Shown here: in pieces, positions 54,134 through 62,993 of the stretch | Layout of the letters: each line of letters begins with the position of its first letter | Numbering within the stretch: the stretch's first letter is position 1 | Assembly (NCBI RefSeq): GCF_038561965.1 | Contig: NZ_CP139348.1 | Location: forward strand, 1,798,001 to 1,862,000 | Reading direction: 5' to 3' | Length of the DNA stretch: 64,000 nt | Origin: Stutzerimonas stutzeri | GTDB lineage: Bacteria > Pseudomonadota > Gammaproteobacteria > Pseudomonadales > Pseudomonadaceae | Notes under the pieces: generated by a model | What the model was told of the DNA's origin: nothing | Seen by the model: only the letters and a program-made list of their open reading frames with translations | Databases searched by the model: none | Made by a program: the position numbers and the translations under genes

Positions 54134-55057
54134 ATGAATGTGCTATTAACGGGCTCTTCCGGATTTATAGGGGGGGCTGTGCGTGTTGCTATAGAGGCTC
54201 AAAAAAAATTTAATCTTTCTGTTGTCGTCCGAAAAAAAAGTTCTTTGTGCGATTTTTTAGAGTTTCCGATCGATGATCTTTCTGGCGCCACCGAGTGGTC
54301 AGCGTCGGTTTCTGGACAGGATACTGTAATCCACATTGCTGCCATTGCTCATATTGTAAGTAGAGATCCATCGTTGTTTCACGAGGTGAACGTGGCGGGT
54401 ACGATTAATCTTGCGAGGCAGGCCGCTTTTGCTGGGGTTAGGCGTTTCATTTTTATCAGCTCAATCGGTGTGAATGGAAGTATAAGTGAGCGACCGTTTT
54501 CCTTTAACGATCAGCCTAACCCTGTTGGGCTCTATGCTTTGTCTAAGTGGGAAGCGGAGCAAGGGCTTTGGCGAATACAGCACGAGACTGGTATGGAGGT
54601 CGTGGTGGTCCGTCCCCCTTTGGTCTACGGCCCTGGTGCGCCCGGCAGTTTCGGCAGCTTAGTTCGTTGGATTGGAATGGGCATTCCGCTTCCTCTCGGT
54701 GCGCTTCACAATAAACGTACTCTGGTAGGTATCGATAATTTAGTCGACTTGATCATAAGGTGTATTGACCATCCCGCAGCTGCTAATCAGGTGTTCCTCG
54801 CAGGCGATGGTGAGGATCTTTCCACCACAGAGCTTCTACGTGGTGTAGCCAATGCCATGGGCAAGCCTGCTCGACTGATTCCTGTACCAGCTGGCTTGTT
54901 GCAGTTAGGTGCTACCTTGTTAGGCAAGAAGGCTGTAGCCCAGCGCCTGCTCGGTTCATTGCAGGTAGATATCACCAAGACCTGCGAGCTGCTCGACTGG
55001 AAGCCGCCTTATACCGTGGAAGAGGGGCTTCAACGTTGTTTCGAGCCTACCCATTGA
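54134..55057 (+). CDS. NAD-dependent sugar-nucleotide epimerase
   Basis: A 307-residue extended SDR with NVLLTGSSGFIGGAV (2-16) and YALSKWEAEQ (about 135-144), plus VVVRPPLVYGPGAPGSFGSLVRW typical of UDP-hexose 4-epimerases. The ATG at 54134 starts the nucleotide-binding strand; an earlier one at 54116 adds six residues. In pseudomonad O-antigen loci such epimerases (WbpV/WbjF type) precede the initiating transferase, as here. It likely prepares the UDP-sugar used by that transferase. Confidence 0.87.
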   Translation: MNVLLTGSSGFIGGAVRVAIEAQKKFNLSVVVRKKSSLCDFLEFPIDDLSGATEWSASVSGQDTVIHIAAIAHIVSRDPSLFHEVNVAGTINLARQAAFAGVRRFIFISSIGVNGSISERPFSFNDQPNPVGLYALSKWEAEQGLWRIQHETGMEVVVVRPPLVYGPGAPGSFGSLVRWIGMGIPLPLGALHNKRTLVGIDNLVDLIIRCIDHPAAANQVFLAGDGEDLSTTELLRGVANAMGKPARLIPVPAGLLQLGATLLGKKAVAQRLLGSLQVDITKTCELLDWKPPYTVEEGLQRCFEPTH

Positions 55058-55074
55058 CGACCGCTAGGTGAATC

Positions 55075-55632
55075 GTGATTCGATTTTTTGATTTTGTTTT
55101 TTCGCTGCTGGGGCTGGTTGTCGGCTTTCCGGTATTGGTGGTGCTTACGATCATCGGCTTGTTCGATACCGGCTCACCGATATTTCGGCAGGTTCGTGTC
55201 GGGCGGCATCAAAAGCCGTTTACGCTGGTTAAGTTTCGGACCATGAAGGTGGATACAGCTTCGGTCGCCACACATCTGGCCAGCAGTGCTTCCGTCACTC
55301 GTTTTGGTCATTTCCTGCGCAAGAGCAAGCTGGACGAGTTGCCCCAGCTATGGAACGTGCTCAAAGGGGAAATGAGCTTGGTCGGGCCGCGCCCCGGGCT
55401 GTTCAATCAAATAGAGTTGACTGAAGAGCGTGCCAAAAGGGGGGTGTTTGCTGTCCGGCCCGGGATTACCGGGTTGGCGCAGGTGAGCGAGATCGATATG
55501 TCTACGCCCGCCCTGCTGGCTGAAACCGACGAGCGAATGATCCAGAGCTTCTCGTTGGCCCATTATTTCAAGTACATCTTGATGACTGCGACGGGTAAGG
55601 GTGCTGGGGACAGGATCATTCGCAGGAACTAA
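55075..55632 (+). CDS. Initiating sugar-phosphate transferase (small monotopic PGT)
   Basis: A 185-residue PglC/WecA-independent type phosphoglycosyl transferase. A re-entrant hydrophobic N-terminus (about 3-28) precedes the catalytic core: KFRTMKVDT, the Asp-Glu dyad in KSKLDELPQLWNVLKGEMSLVGPRP, and RPGITGLAQV. It transfers a sugar phosphate from UDP-sugar to undecaprenyl phosphate, the first membrane step of O-unit assembly. P. aeruginosa uses the unrelated polytopic WbpL, so this strain has a different initiator. The GTG start follows the epimerase by 17 bases. Confidence 0.9.
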   Translation: MIRFFDFVFSLLGLVVGFPVLVVLTIIGLFDTGSPIFRQVRVGRHQKPFTLVKFRTMKVDTASVATHLASSASVTRFGHFLRKSKLDELPQLWNVLKGEMSLVGPRPGLFNQIELTEERAKRGVFAVRPGITGLAQVSEIDMSTPALLAETDERMIQSFSLAHYFKYILMTATGKGAGDRIIRRN

Positions 55633-55714
55633 TGTCCAAGATGATTCTGCCGGTTCACCATGTTTGGGCACTACTTGTAACGGTTAGACCCGGCGCAATT
55701 AAGAGAAAAGAACA

Positions 55715-57727
55715 GTGTTGAGGTTAGCTGAAAAACTACGGGCTTCGCTGGTGCGTCTGCCCAGGCAACAGAAGCGTCTGATTCAGGTTTCCGCGGACCT
55801 GCTGTTGGTATGGCTGGCGCTTTGGCTGTCCTTCTATCTTCGCCTCGGAAATGCCACTTTCGTAGACCCTCTGGGTGGGCATGCCTGGCTATTCGTCGTT
55901 GCACCACTGCTTTCGATACCGTTCTTCGTTCGCTTTGGCATGTACCGGGCGGTCATGCGTTACTTCGGCAACGATGCGCTGATCGCAATTGCCAAGGCAG
56001 TTACGCTTTCCGCCCTGTTGCTTTCATTGGCCGTGTATTGGTACACCGATGCGCCCAAGCTGATTCCGCGCTCTATGGTCTTCAATTATTGGTGGTTGAG
56101 CCTGGTGCTGATTGGGGGCTTGCGGCTGGTGATGCGCCAGTACTTTATGGGTGACTGGTTTTCACCGAACACGGCCACCAAGTTCAAGGGCAAAGAGGCA
56201 GGACTCCCCAGGGTTGCCGTGTATGGCGCGGGTGCGGCAGGCAATCAGCTGGTTGCCGCTTTGCGTATGGGCCGTGCGATGCGCCCGGTGGCGTTCATCG
56301 ATGATGACCCCAACCTGCATAACCGTGTTATCGCGGGGCTGCGGGTTTATTCGGCCAAACACATTGCTCAACTGGTAGAAGATACGAGCGCGGCGGAAAT
56401 CCTGCTGGCCATTCCTTCTACTTCGCGGGGGCGTCGTCGCGAGATTCTGGAGATGCTCGAGCGTTTCCCTTTGCACGTGCGCAGCGTGCCGGGGTTTATG
56501 GATCTGGCGAGCGGCAAGGTGCAGGTAGAGGACATCCAGGAGGTCGATATTGCCGATCTGCTGGGGCGTGAAGCGGTGCCTCCGCAGCAGGCACTGTTCG
56601 AGAAATGCATTCGCGGCAAGGTGGTGATGGTAACCGGCGCCGGCGGGTCGATTGGTTCGGAGCTGTGCCGACAAATTCTCTCGAACAAGCCTCAGGTGCT
56701 GCTTTTGTTCGAGCACAGTGAGTTCAATCTCTACAGCATCCATATGGAGTTGGAGCGGTTGATCGAACGGTCGTCATTGGCAACCAAGTTGGTGCCTATC
56801 CTCGGTTCGATTCGCAATGCTGATCGGTTGCTGGATGTGATGCGCACCTGGGGCGTTGGGACGATCTATCACGCCGCGGCTTACAAGCATGTGCCCATGG
56901 TCGAGCACAACGTAGCGGAGGGCGTGCTGAATAACGTGATCGGCACGCTGAATACGGCACAGGCGGCTGTGCAGGCTGGGGTCAGCAACTTCGTGTTGAT
57001 TTCCACCGACAAGGCCGTGCGGCCGACCAACGTCATGGGCAGTACCAAGCGTGTCGCCGAGCTTATCCTGCAGGCGCTGAGCCGTGAGCCGGCGCCTGGT
57101 TTGTTTGGTGTTGCGGACGGCGTACATCACGTCAACAAAACCCGTTTCACCATGGTGCGTTTCGGTAATGTGCTTGGCTCGTCCGGCTCGGTCATTCCGA
57201 GGTTCTACGAGCAGATTCGCGCGGGCGGGCCGGTGACCGTAACGCATCCGAAGATTACTCGGTACTTCATGACCATTCCCGAAGCCGCGCAACTTGTTAT
57301 CCAGGCCGGCTCCATGGGGCAGGGGGGCGATGTCTTTGTGCTGGATATGGGGCAGCCGGTGCGCATTGCGGAGCTGGCCCAGAAGCTGATTCATCTATCC
57401 GGCATGAGCGTACGCTCGGAGAAGTGCCCGCACGGGGATATCTCCATCGAATACACCGGTTTGCGTCCTGGCGAGAAGCTCTATGAAGAGCTGCTGATTG
57501 GCGACAACGTAAGCCCCACCGAGCACCCGATGATCATGCGTGCCAACGAGGAGCAGCTAAGTTGGGACCTCCTCAAGAACAGGCTGGCGAAGCTGGTTAA
57601 GGCCGTGGATAACGATGACTACCCGCAGGTGCGGCAGCTGCTGCGGGAGGTGGTGAGCGGGTATGTGCCAGAAGGTGAGATTGTCGACTGGATCTATCAG
57701 CAGCGTCGGGTGAATCCGGGCGATTAA
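55715..57727 (+). CDS. wbpM: UDP-GlcNAc 4,6-dehydratase WbpM
   Basis: A 670-residue membrane-bound enzyme. Four N-terminal hydrophobic helices (about 20-130) are followed by a first nucleotide fold (VYGAGAAGNQL) and the catalytic SDR domain with GAGGSIGSE (about 309-317). The usual Tyr is replaced by Met441 in NVMGSTK with Lys445, the altered triad known for WbpM/FlaA1-type enzymes. It makes the 4-keto-6-deoxy intermediate for QuiNAc/FucNAc-type sugars. wbpM marks the far end of pseudomonad O-antigen loci. Confidence 0.95.
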   Translation: MLRLAEKLRASLVRLPRQQKRLIQVSADLLLVWLALWLSFYLRLGNATFVDPLGGHAWLFVVAPLLSIPFFVRFGMYRAVMRYFGNDALIAIAKAVTLSALLLSLAVYWYTDAPKLIPRSMVFNYWWLSLVLIGGLRLVMRQYFMGDWFSPNTATKFKGKEAGLPRVAVYGAGAAGNQLVAALRMGRAMRPVAFIDDDPNLHNRVIAGLRVYSAKHIAQLVEDTSAAEILLAIPSTSRGRRREILEMLERFPLHVRSVPGFMDLASGKVQVEDIQEVDIADLLGREAVPPQQALFEKCIRGKVVMVTGAGGSIGSELCRQILSNKPQVLLLFEHSEFNLYSIHMELERLIERSSLATKLVPILGSIRNADRLLDVMRTWGVGTIYHAAAYKHVPMVEHNVAEGVLNNVIGTLNTAQAAVQAGVSNFVLISTDKAVRPTNVMGSTKRVAELILQALSREPAPGLFGVADGVHHVNKTRFTMVRFGNVLGSSGSVIPRFYEQIRAGGPVTVTHPKITRYFMTIPEAAQLVIQAGSMGQGGDVFVLDMGQPVRIAELAQKLIHLSGMSVRSEKCPHGDISIEYTGLRPGEKLYEELLIGDNVSPTEHPMIMRANEEQLSWDLLKNRLAKLVKAVDNDDYPQVRQLLREVVSGYVPEGEIVDWIYQQRRVNPGD

Positions 57728-57822
57728 TCTGCAATCGCGCCGGGGTGCTGCGCCTGCTGATTTGACGTTCGCGGGCCTCTGCGGCCGCATTCGCCTGAGA
57801 TGCTCGTCATCTGAGTACAGCG

Positions 57823-57846
57823 TTGTAGGGTGGGCTTCAGCCCACC
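57823..57846 (+). repeat. Palindromic repeat, copy A
   Basis: Contains GGGTGGGCTTCAGCCCACC (57828-57846). It matches the copy at 61217-61240 on the opposite strand at 23 of 24 positions. Short intergenic palindrome of the REP kind. Confidence 0.7.
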
Positions 57847-57916
57847 ACCATTGCGGACCCTGCTGGGCCGTGGTCGCTCCCTCAGGCCTCCTCACCAGAT
57901 CTGTCTTTCTCGGCGA

Positions 57917-58324
57917 TCAGTGCCTTGCCCCCTCGTCCGGCATGATCAGCAACTGCTTTTCAAGGTTCCAGTCGAACGGCTCGTCGTTCTCTTCGGCTTC
58001 ATAGCGGCGTTCTTCCAGCTGCTGGAACATGGCGATTTCGTCATCGGGCATGAAGTGCAGGCAGTCGCCGCCGAAGTACCACAGTAAATCGCGCGGTACT
58101 AGGTGGGCGATTTGTGGGTAGCGCTGAAAAACCTGGCAGATCAGATCCTGACCCATGTGGCGCTCTTCTGGCACGTTTTGCAGGTTCATGACCAGTTCGT
58201 CGAAGCGCTCCAGGAATAGCGCGTGGCTTTCTTCCGAGACTTGTTCGGCCTCACCCATGGCGAGCAGGATGCCGCGCAGATGGGCCAGCAAGGCCAGGTT
58301 GTGATCGTGGTATGGATTGGCCAT
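57917..58324 (-). CDS. PA2817-family protein
   Basis: A 135-residue, acidic, cytoplasmic protein matching the PA2817 family of pseudomonads. Landmarks are MANPYHDHNLALLAHLRGIL, VPRDLLWYFGGDCLHFMPDDEI (about 76-97) and NEPFDWNLEKQLL. It is mainly helical with one conserved Trp-Tyr-Phe patch and no catalytic motif that I recognise. It is transcribed alone toward wbpM. No known function. Confidence 0.85.
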   Translation of the reverse strand: MANPYHDHNLALLAHLRGILLAMGEAEQVSEESHALFLERFDELVMNLQNVPEERHMGQDLICQVFQRYPQIAHLVPRDLLWYFGGDCLHFMPDDEIAMFQQLEERRYEAEENDEPFDWNLEKQLLIMPDEGARH

Positions 58325-58574
58325 GGTGCACCTGTGTCGATTTTGGTGGGCGCGATTATAGGCGTGCGCGCCAGTGAATAGGGGTGTCTGGTTGACTCGT
58401 GTGGCTGCTGAGGGTTCGGTTTTGTGGATGCGGGGAGACGAGCGTGGTTGGATACCCTGCGAGCCAGGGCGCGCGCATCTTCTGCTTCAGCGGATGCTTT
58501 GGCTTTGCGGTACCTCGGGTTGTGGTGCCGAAACGCGAGGCCCGTTGCCGCTCGTTCTACGTTGAGTTGATCGG

Positions 58575-59294
58575 TCAGGGCTTGCTGGGAATGTTGATCA
58601 GGCTGAGCAGGTAGCCGTCGAATGTGGCGAATTGGCCATCGAGTTCTGCACCATTACGCCAGTTTTCGGACAGATCGATCAGCAGGCGGAGGCGAGCAGT
58701 TCCTTGAGGCGAGAAGCTTACGACGGCTGCATCCTGAAAGTAGAAACGCCGCTTTACCAGTGGATACAGCGCCTTGAACAGGCTTTCCTTCAGCGAGAAG
58801 GTGCGGGTGACGAGTTCGGCGCGTTCGATGTCGCTAAGGGGGGCATAGCATTCCAATTCCCTGGGCGTGAGGATTTCCCCCGCCAGGCGGTCGGCCCGTT
58901 CGGGCGTCAGCAGACGCTCGATATCCAGGCCCAGGCCATCCCATTGTTGCCGGCGACCCACTACCGCACCGGCCCAACCTGCGCCGTGTGTGATGGAGCC
59001 GACAATGCTTGGCGGCCACTGTGGCGCCCGGTCTTCTCCCACTGGTGGCACGAAGGGCGCGCCGGTCAGCGTGAGTAACGCCTCCCGGGCACAGAAGCGG
59101 CCGGCGAGAAACTCCGTTTGCCGTTTGCTGACGCCTTTCTGCGGAGGAATTTCCCAGCGACCAAAATCTTCAGGATCGAGCAATGCCGGATCGAAGCGCG
59201 TGCTCAACAGGCGAACGCCGGCGAGCGTTTGAGGCAGCGGCCAATAGTCGACGGGAGCCGAGCAGCAGCGCGGATAGGAAGGTTGGTCGTTCAT
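58575..59294 (-). CDS. 4'-Phosphopantetheinyl transferase (EntD/PcpS-like)
   Basis: A 239-residue enzyme that attaches the phosphopantetheine arm of coenzyme A to carrier proteins. The motifs are in order: FLAGRFCAREAL (about 64-75), SITHGAGWAGAVV (about 99-111), magnesium-binding GLDIERLL (about 121-128), and FSLKESLFKALYP (about 165-177). P. aeruginosa PcpS, the single PPTase serving fatty-acid and siderophore carriers, is of similar size. Single-gene unit with an ATG at 59294. Confidence 0.93.
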   Translation of the reverse strand: MNDQPSYPRCCSAPVDYWPLPQTLAGVRLLSTRFDPALLDPEDFGRWEIPPQKGVSKRQTEFLAGRFCAREALLTLTGAPFVPPVGEDRAPQWPPSIVGSITHGAGWAGAVVGRRQQWDGLGLDIERLLTPERADRLAGEILTPRELECYAPLSDIERAELVTRTFSLKESLFKALYPLVKRRFYFQDAAVVSFSPQGTARLRLLIDLSENWRNGAELDGQFATFDGYLLSLINIPSKP

Positions 59295-59624
59295 GCCCGC
59301 TATTCTGCCTCAAGCCTCGTAAGGATGCGCTCAGCGCATCGCCGCAACGGCACATCACCAGAGTATTTCCCCGTGTAAGTGCTGCTGCCGCTACAACGCC
59401 GGCGCGGGCTAATTGGATGCTGGCTGGGCGCTCTGATTTTCTCCTGTGTCGGTGGATGCTGGCACGTCGGTACCAACGCCATTGCTCCGCTCGGCCCGTT
59501 CGCTCGCTTCGGTGCTCAATGCGCCGACGCAGATCAACGTGACGTTATCTAGGTCGGCGTTCCCCTCGCTATGCCCTCGACGTGCCTGCTAGGGTTGAAG
59601 GCATCACACAGGGCGGAGAAAACG
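59295..59624. other. Intergenic region between PPTase and pap genes
   Basis: 330 bases between divergent genes. I see no gene, strong hairpin or recognisable operator. Confidence 0.4.
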
Positions 59625-61124
59625 ATGTTCGAGTCAGCTGAAATTGGTCATGCCATCGATAAGGAAACCTATGACGCCGCCGTACCCGAACTGCGCGAGG
59701 CCTTGTTGCAGGCACAGTACCGGCTCAAGGAGCAGGCGCGTTTTCCCGTTTTGATATTGATCAATGGCATCGAAGGCGCCGGTAAGGGCGAAACCATCAA
59801 GCTGCTTAACGAATGGATGGACCCGCGGCTGATACGTGTCGACAGCTTCGATGTGCCCAGCGATGAAGAGCTTGCACACCCTCCAGCGTGGCGTTTCTGG
59901 CGCCGGCTGCCACCGAAAGGGCACACCGGAATTTTCTTCGGTAACTGGTACAGCAAGATGCTCGAGGACCGCGTGCATGGCCGAATCAACGGCGCCGAAC
60001 TGAAGTTGGCTACGGCTCGGGCGCAGCGCTTGGAGCGAATGCTTTGCGATGAAGGCGCACTGATCTTCAAGTTCTGGTTCCACCTGTCAAAGCAGCAGAT
60101 GCACGCACGGCTGGATTCGTTGAAGAACGATCCGCTTCACAGCTGGCGTATCAGCCCACTGGACTGGCAACAATCCAAGACCTACGACAAGTTTGTGCAT
60201 CACGGCGAAAAGATTCTGCGCCTGAGCAGCCGGGATTTCGCACCGTGGTACGTGGTGGAGGGCGCGGATGAACGCTATCGCAGCCTTACCGTGGGCCGCA
60301 TCGTTCTGGAGGGCCTGCAAGCTGCGCTCGCGGCTGCGGAACAGCCTGCACAGGCGCAGTCACAGCCGCATTCGGCACCGCTGCAGGTTGATCTGGATCA
60401 CCTGAGCCTGCTCGATAGCCTGGATCTGAGTCAGAAGCTCGGCAAGGAGGACTATCAGCAGCAACTCGCCGCGGAGCAGGCGCGGCTGTCGCAACTGTTG
60501 CGTGACCGCCGCCTACGCAAGCGTGGCGTGCTGGCGTTGTTCGAGGGCCATGATGCAGCCGGCAAGGGAAGCGCGATTCGCCGGGTGACCGGCGCGCTGG
60601 ACCCGCGGATGTACCGGACCGTGCAGATTGCTGCGCCATCGGAGGAGGAACGCGCACAGCCATGGCTCTGGCGTTTCTGGCGGAATGTACCGGAGCGCGG
60701 CAAATTCACCATCTTTGATCGCTCCTGGTACGGCCGGGTACTTGTCGAGCGGGTGGAAGACTTCTGCACCCCGGATGAGTGGCTGCGGGCCTATTCGGAG
60801 ATCAATGACTTCGAGGAGCAGTTGGTCGATGCAGATGTCGTGCTGGTGAAGTTCTGGCTGACCATCGACAAGAAGGCCCAGCTCAAGCGCTTCAAGGAGC
60901 GTGAGGATACCGCCTTCAAGCGTTTCAAGATTACCGAAGAAGATTGGCGCAACCGCGAGCGGTGGGATGATTATGGGCATGCGGTGGCCGACATGGTCGA
61001 TCGCACCAGTACCGAGATCGCGCCCTGGACGCTGGTCGAGGCCAACGACAAGCGCTTCGCCAGAATCAAGGTGTTGCGCACGCTGAACGAGGCGCTGGAG
61101 GCGGCGATAGACAAGGCGCGCTGA
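59625..61124 (+). CDS. pap: Polyphosphate:AMP phosphotransferase (PPK2 class II)
   Basis: A 499-residue protein made of two fused PPK2 domains. The N-terminal P-loop reads GIEGAGKGE (about 48-56) and the second EGHDAAGKGSA (about 307-317); each is followed by a lid region and an FGNWYSKML or FDRSWYGRVL motif. Two-domain PPK2 enzymes phosphorylate AMP to ADP with polyphosphate. In the known Acinetobacter and P. aeruginosa enzymes the C-terminal half is the active one. The ATG at 59625 with GGAG upstream replaces a longer frame from 59571. Confidence 0.94.
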   Translation: MFESAEIGHAIDKETYDAAVPELREALLQAQYRLKEQARFPVLILINGIEGAGKGETIKLLNEWMDPRLIRVDSFDVPSDEELAHPPAWRFWRRLPPKGHTGIFFGNWYSKMLEDRVHGRINGAELKLATARAQRLERMLCDEGALIFKFWFHLSKQQMHARLDSLKNDPLHSWRISPLDWQQSKTYDKFVHHGEKILRLSSRDFAPWYVVEGADERYRSLTVGRIVLEGLQAALAAAEQPAQAQSQPHSAPLQVDLDHLSLLDSLDLSQKLGKEDYQQQLAAEQARLSQLLRDRRLRKRGVLALFEGHDAAGKGSAIRRVTGALDPRMYRTVQIAAPSEEERAQPWLWRFWRNVPERGKFTIFDRSWYGRVLVERVEDFCTPDEWLRAYSEINDFEEQLVDADVVLVKFWLTIDKKAQLKRFKEREDTAFKRFKITEEDWRNRERWDDYGHAVADMVDRTSTEIAPWTLVEANDKRFARIKVLRTLNEALEAAIDKAR

Positions 61125-61575
61125 GGGCTGTTGATTTCAGCCCATGTCGGGGCGAAAAGGTTCGGCGGTTGTCGGGCAGTTCTTGGCGTTCGGCAGCTGG
61201 AAACCAGCGCTTGATCGGTGGGCTGAAGCCCACCCTGCAAATTGAATTTGCGCCGGTCGTGGTCCGGGCATCGCTCAGCGTAGGGTCGTCTTTAGCCCCC
61301 CGTGAATGCCGGTTTGAGTGTGTTGCACGACAAGTGAGTGCTGCGTGTTTCCACCCAGCACGGCTAATTCAGCGCGGCAGGCTGACGCTCGGAGCATGGC
61401 GATCGAGGGGGGCAGGCGACCCATGGTCTTTCATATCCAAACTGAATGGTCGTCGCCAGTGCGGCGAGGCGGCCACTATGCTCCGGTTACCGTCCACCTG
61501 GCGGTCGTGGAACAATCCGTGCGCGCCGCGCCGTCACAACATCTCCGCGACCGCTCTTAGTCTCCGAGGTATGCC
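61125..61575. other. Intergenic region between pap and thiolase genes
   Basis: 451 bases without a credible gene. It holds the second copy of the palindromic repeat (61217-61240). The ORFs here have no family features. The thiolase promoter must lie here or just upstream, but I cannot point to it. Confidence 0.45.
61217..61240 (-). repeat. Palindromic repeat, copy B (inverted)
   Basis: On the minus strand it carries the same 19-base core GGGTGGGCTTCAGCCCACC as copy A at 57828-57846, 3.4 kb away. Confidence 0.7.
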
Positions 61576-62760
61576 ATGCGTGAACTAGTGATCGTCGATA
61601 GCGTGCGGACCGGCCTGGCCAAGTCCTTCCGCGGCAAGTTCAACATGACCCGTCCCGACGATATGGCAGCGCATTGCGTCAATGCGCTGCTGTCCCGTAA
61701 CGATTTGGACCCCGCGCTGGTCGAGGACTGCATCATCGGTGCCGGCTCCAACGAGGGCGCGCAGGGCTACAACATCGGTCGCAATGTTGCAGTGCTATCG
61801 CGCCTGGGCATCGGTTGCGCCGGCATGACGCTCAATCGCTACTGCTCGTCGGGCCTGCAGGCCATTGCTGTCGCGGCCAACCAGATTGCCTCCGGTTGCA
61901 GCGACATCATCGTCGCCGGTGGAGTGGAGTCCATCACCCTGACCCTCAAGAGCCGCAACACCGATCAGCTGTTCAACCCGATCATCCAGGAGCGTGTGCC
62001 AGGCATTTACCACACCATGGGGCAGACCGCCGAGCTGGTGGCGCGTCGCTACAACGTCACCCGTGAACAGCAGGACATCTATTCGTTACAGAGTCAGCAG
62101 CGCACCGCACGTGCCCAGGCTGAGGGGCTGTTCAACGACGAAATCGTGCCGATGAATGTGCAGTACTTCACCGAAGACAAGAACACTGGCGAGCGCACCG
62201 TGCACCAGGGCGTGGTTGAGGGCGACGATTGCAACCGTCCCGACACAACGCTGGAAAGCCTCGCTGGGCTCAAGCCGGTCTTCGCTGAAGATGGCTCCGT
62301 CACGGCCGGCAACGCCTCGCAGCTGTCCGATGGCGCATCCATGACGCTGATCATGAGCCTGGACAAGGCTATTGAGCTTGGTCTCAAGCCGCGCGCGTTT
62401 TTCCGCGGTTTCACCGTGGCTGGTTGTGAGCCGGAGGAAATGGGTATCGGACCGGTTTACGCAGTGCCTCGTTTGCTCAAGGCGAAAGGGCTGCAGATTG
62501 CCGATATCGATCTGTGGGAGCTCAACGAAGCGTTCGCATCGCAGTGCTTGTATTGCCGCGACACGCTGGGCATCGATAACGACAAGTACAACGTTAATGG
62601 CGGCTCGATTTCCATCGGTCACCCGTTCGGCATGACGGGTTCGCGCACCGCTGGCCACATCATCCGCGAACTGCAGCGGCGCAATCTGCGCTACGGCGTG
62701 GTGACCATGTGCGTAGGTGGTGGTATGGGCGCCGCCGGGTTGTTTGAAGCTGTGCGCTAA
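61576..62760 (+). CDS. Acetyl-CoA C-acyltransferase (thiolase)
   Basis: A 394-residue thiolase. Nucleophilic Cys90 is in NRYCSSGLQAIA; the C-terminal catalytic motifs are NGGSISIGHPFGMTGSR (about 343-359) and the second cysteine in TMCVGGGMGAAGLFE (about 376-390). It resembles the FadA/AtoB-like single thiolases that act in fatty-acid degradation. No FadB-type partner is adjacent, so substrate length is not known. It ends at a strong terminator. Confidence 0.94.
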   Translation: MRELVIVDSVRTGLAKSFRGKFNMTRPDDMAAHCVNALLSRNDLDPALVEDCIIGAGSNEGAQGYNIGRNVAVLSRLGIGCAGMTLNRYCSSGLQAIAVAANQIASGCSDIIVAGGVESITLTLKSRNTDQLFNPIIQERVPGIYHTMGQTAELVARRYNVTREQQDIYSLQSQQRTARAQAEGLFNDEIVPMNVQYFTEDKNTGERTVHQGVVEGDDCNRPDTTLESLAGLKPVFAEDGSVTAGNASQLSDGASMTLIMSLDKAIELGLKPRAFFRGFTVAGCEPEEMGIGPVYAVPRLLKAKGLQIADIDLWELNEAFASQCLYCRDTLGIDNDKYNVNGGSISIGHPFGMTGSRTAGHIIRELQRRNLRYGVVTMCVGGGMGAAGLFEAVR

Positions 62761-62784
62761 CCCGGTCGATACCGTGTAGGAAAC

Positions 62785-62823
62785 AAAGCGGGCCTGCTAC
62801 CCAACCGTAGCAGGCCCGTTTTC
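62785..62823 (+). terminator. Terminator of the thiolase gene
   Basis: Perfect 12-base arms CGGGCCTGCTAC / GTAGCAGGCCCG around a six-base loop, then TTTT. Confidence 0.93.
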
Positions 62824-62916
62824 GTTTGGGCCTCAACACGCCGAACCGTACTGTCTTGCGGCTGGCATGAGCGAAGCTGCTAGACCGGTTTCGTGGCGCG
62901 CATTGCGCTGACATAC

Positions 62917-62959
62917 GAAAAAGCCGCAGAGCATCATGTGATGACTCTGCGGCTTTTTT
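62917..62959 (-). terminator. Terminator of the wza-like gene
   Basis: AAGCCGCAGAG / CTCTGCGGCTT stem continued by CATCA/TGATG, flanked by A and T runs. It lies just past the wza-like stop on the minus strand. Confidence 0.92.
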
Positions 62960-62993
62960 GTTGCCCTGATCATTCGATCAGGTCATGTGTTGC

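Noticed and set aside
61169..61588. A 139-codon ORF between pap and the thiolase gene
   Set aside because: It covers the palindromic repeat, lacks a ribosome site and any recognisable domain, and overlaps the thiolase start.
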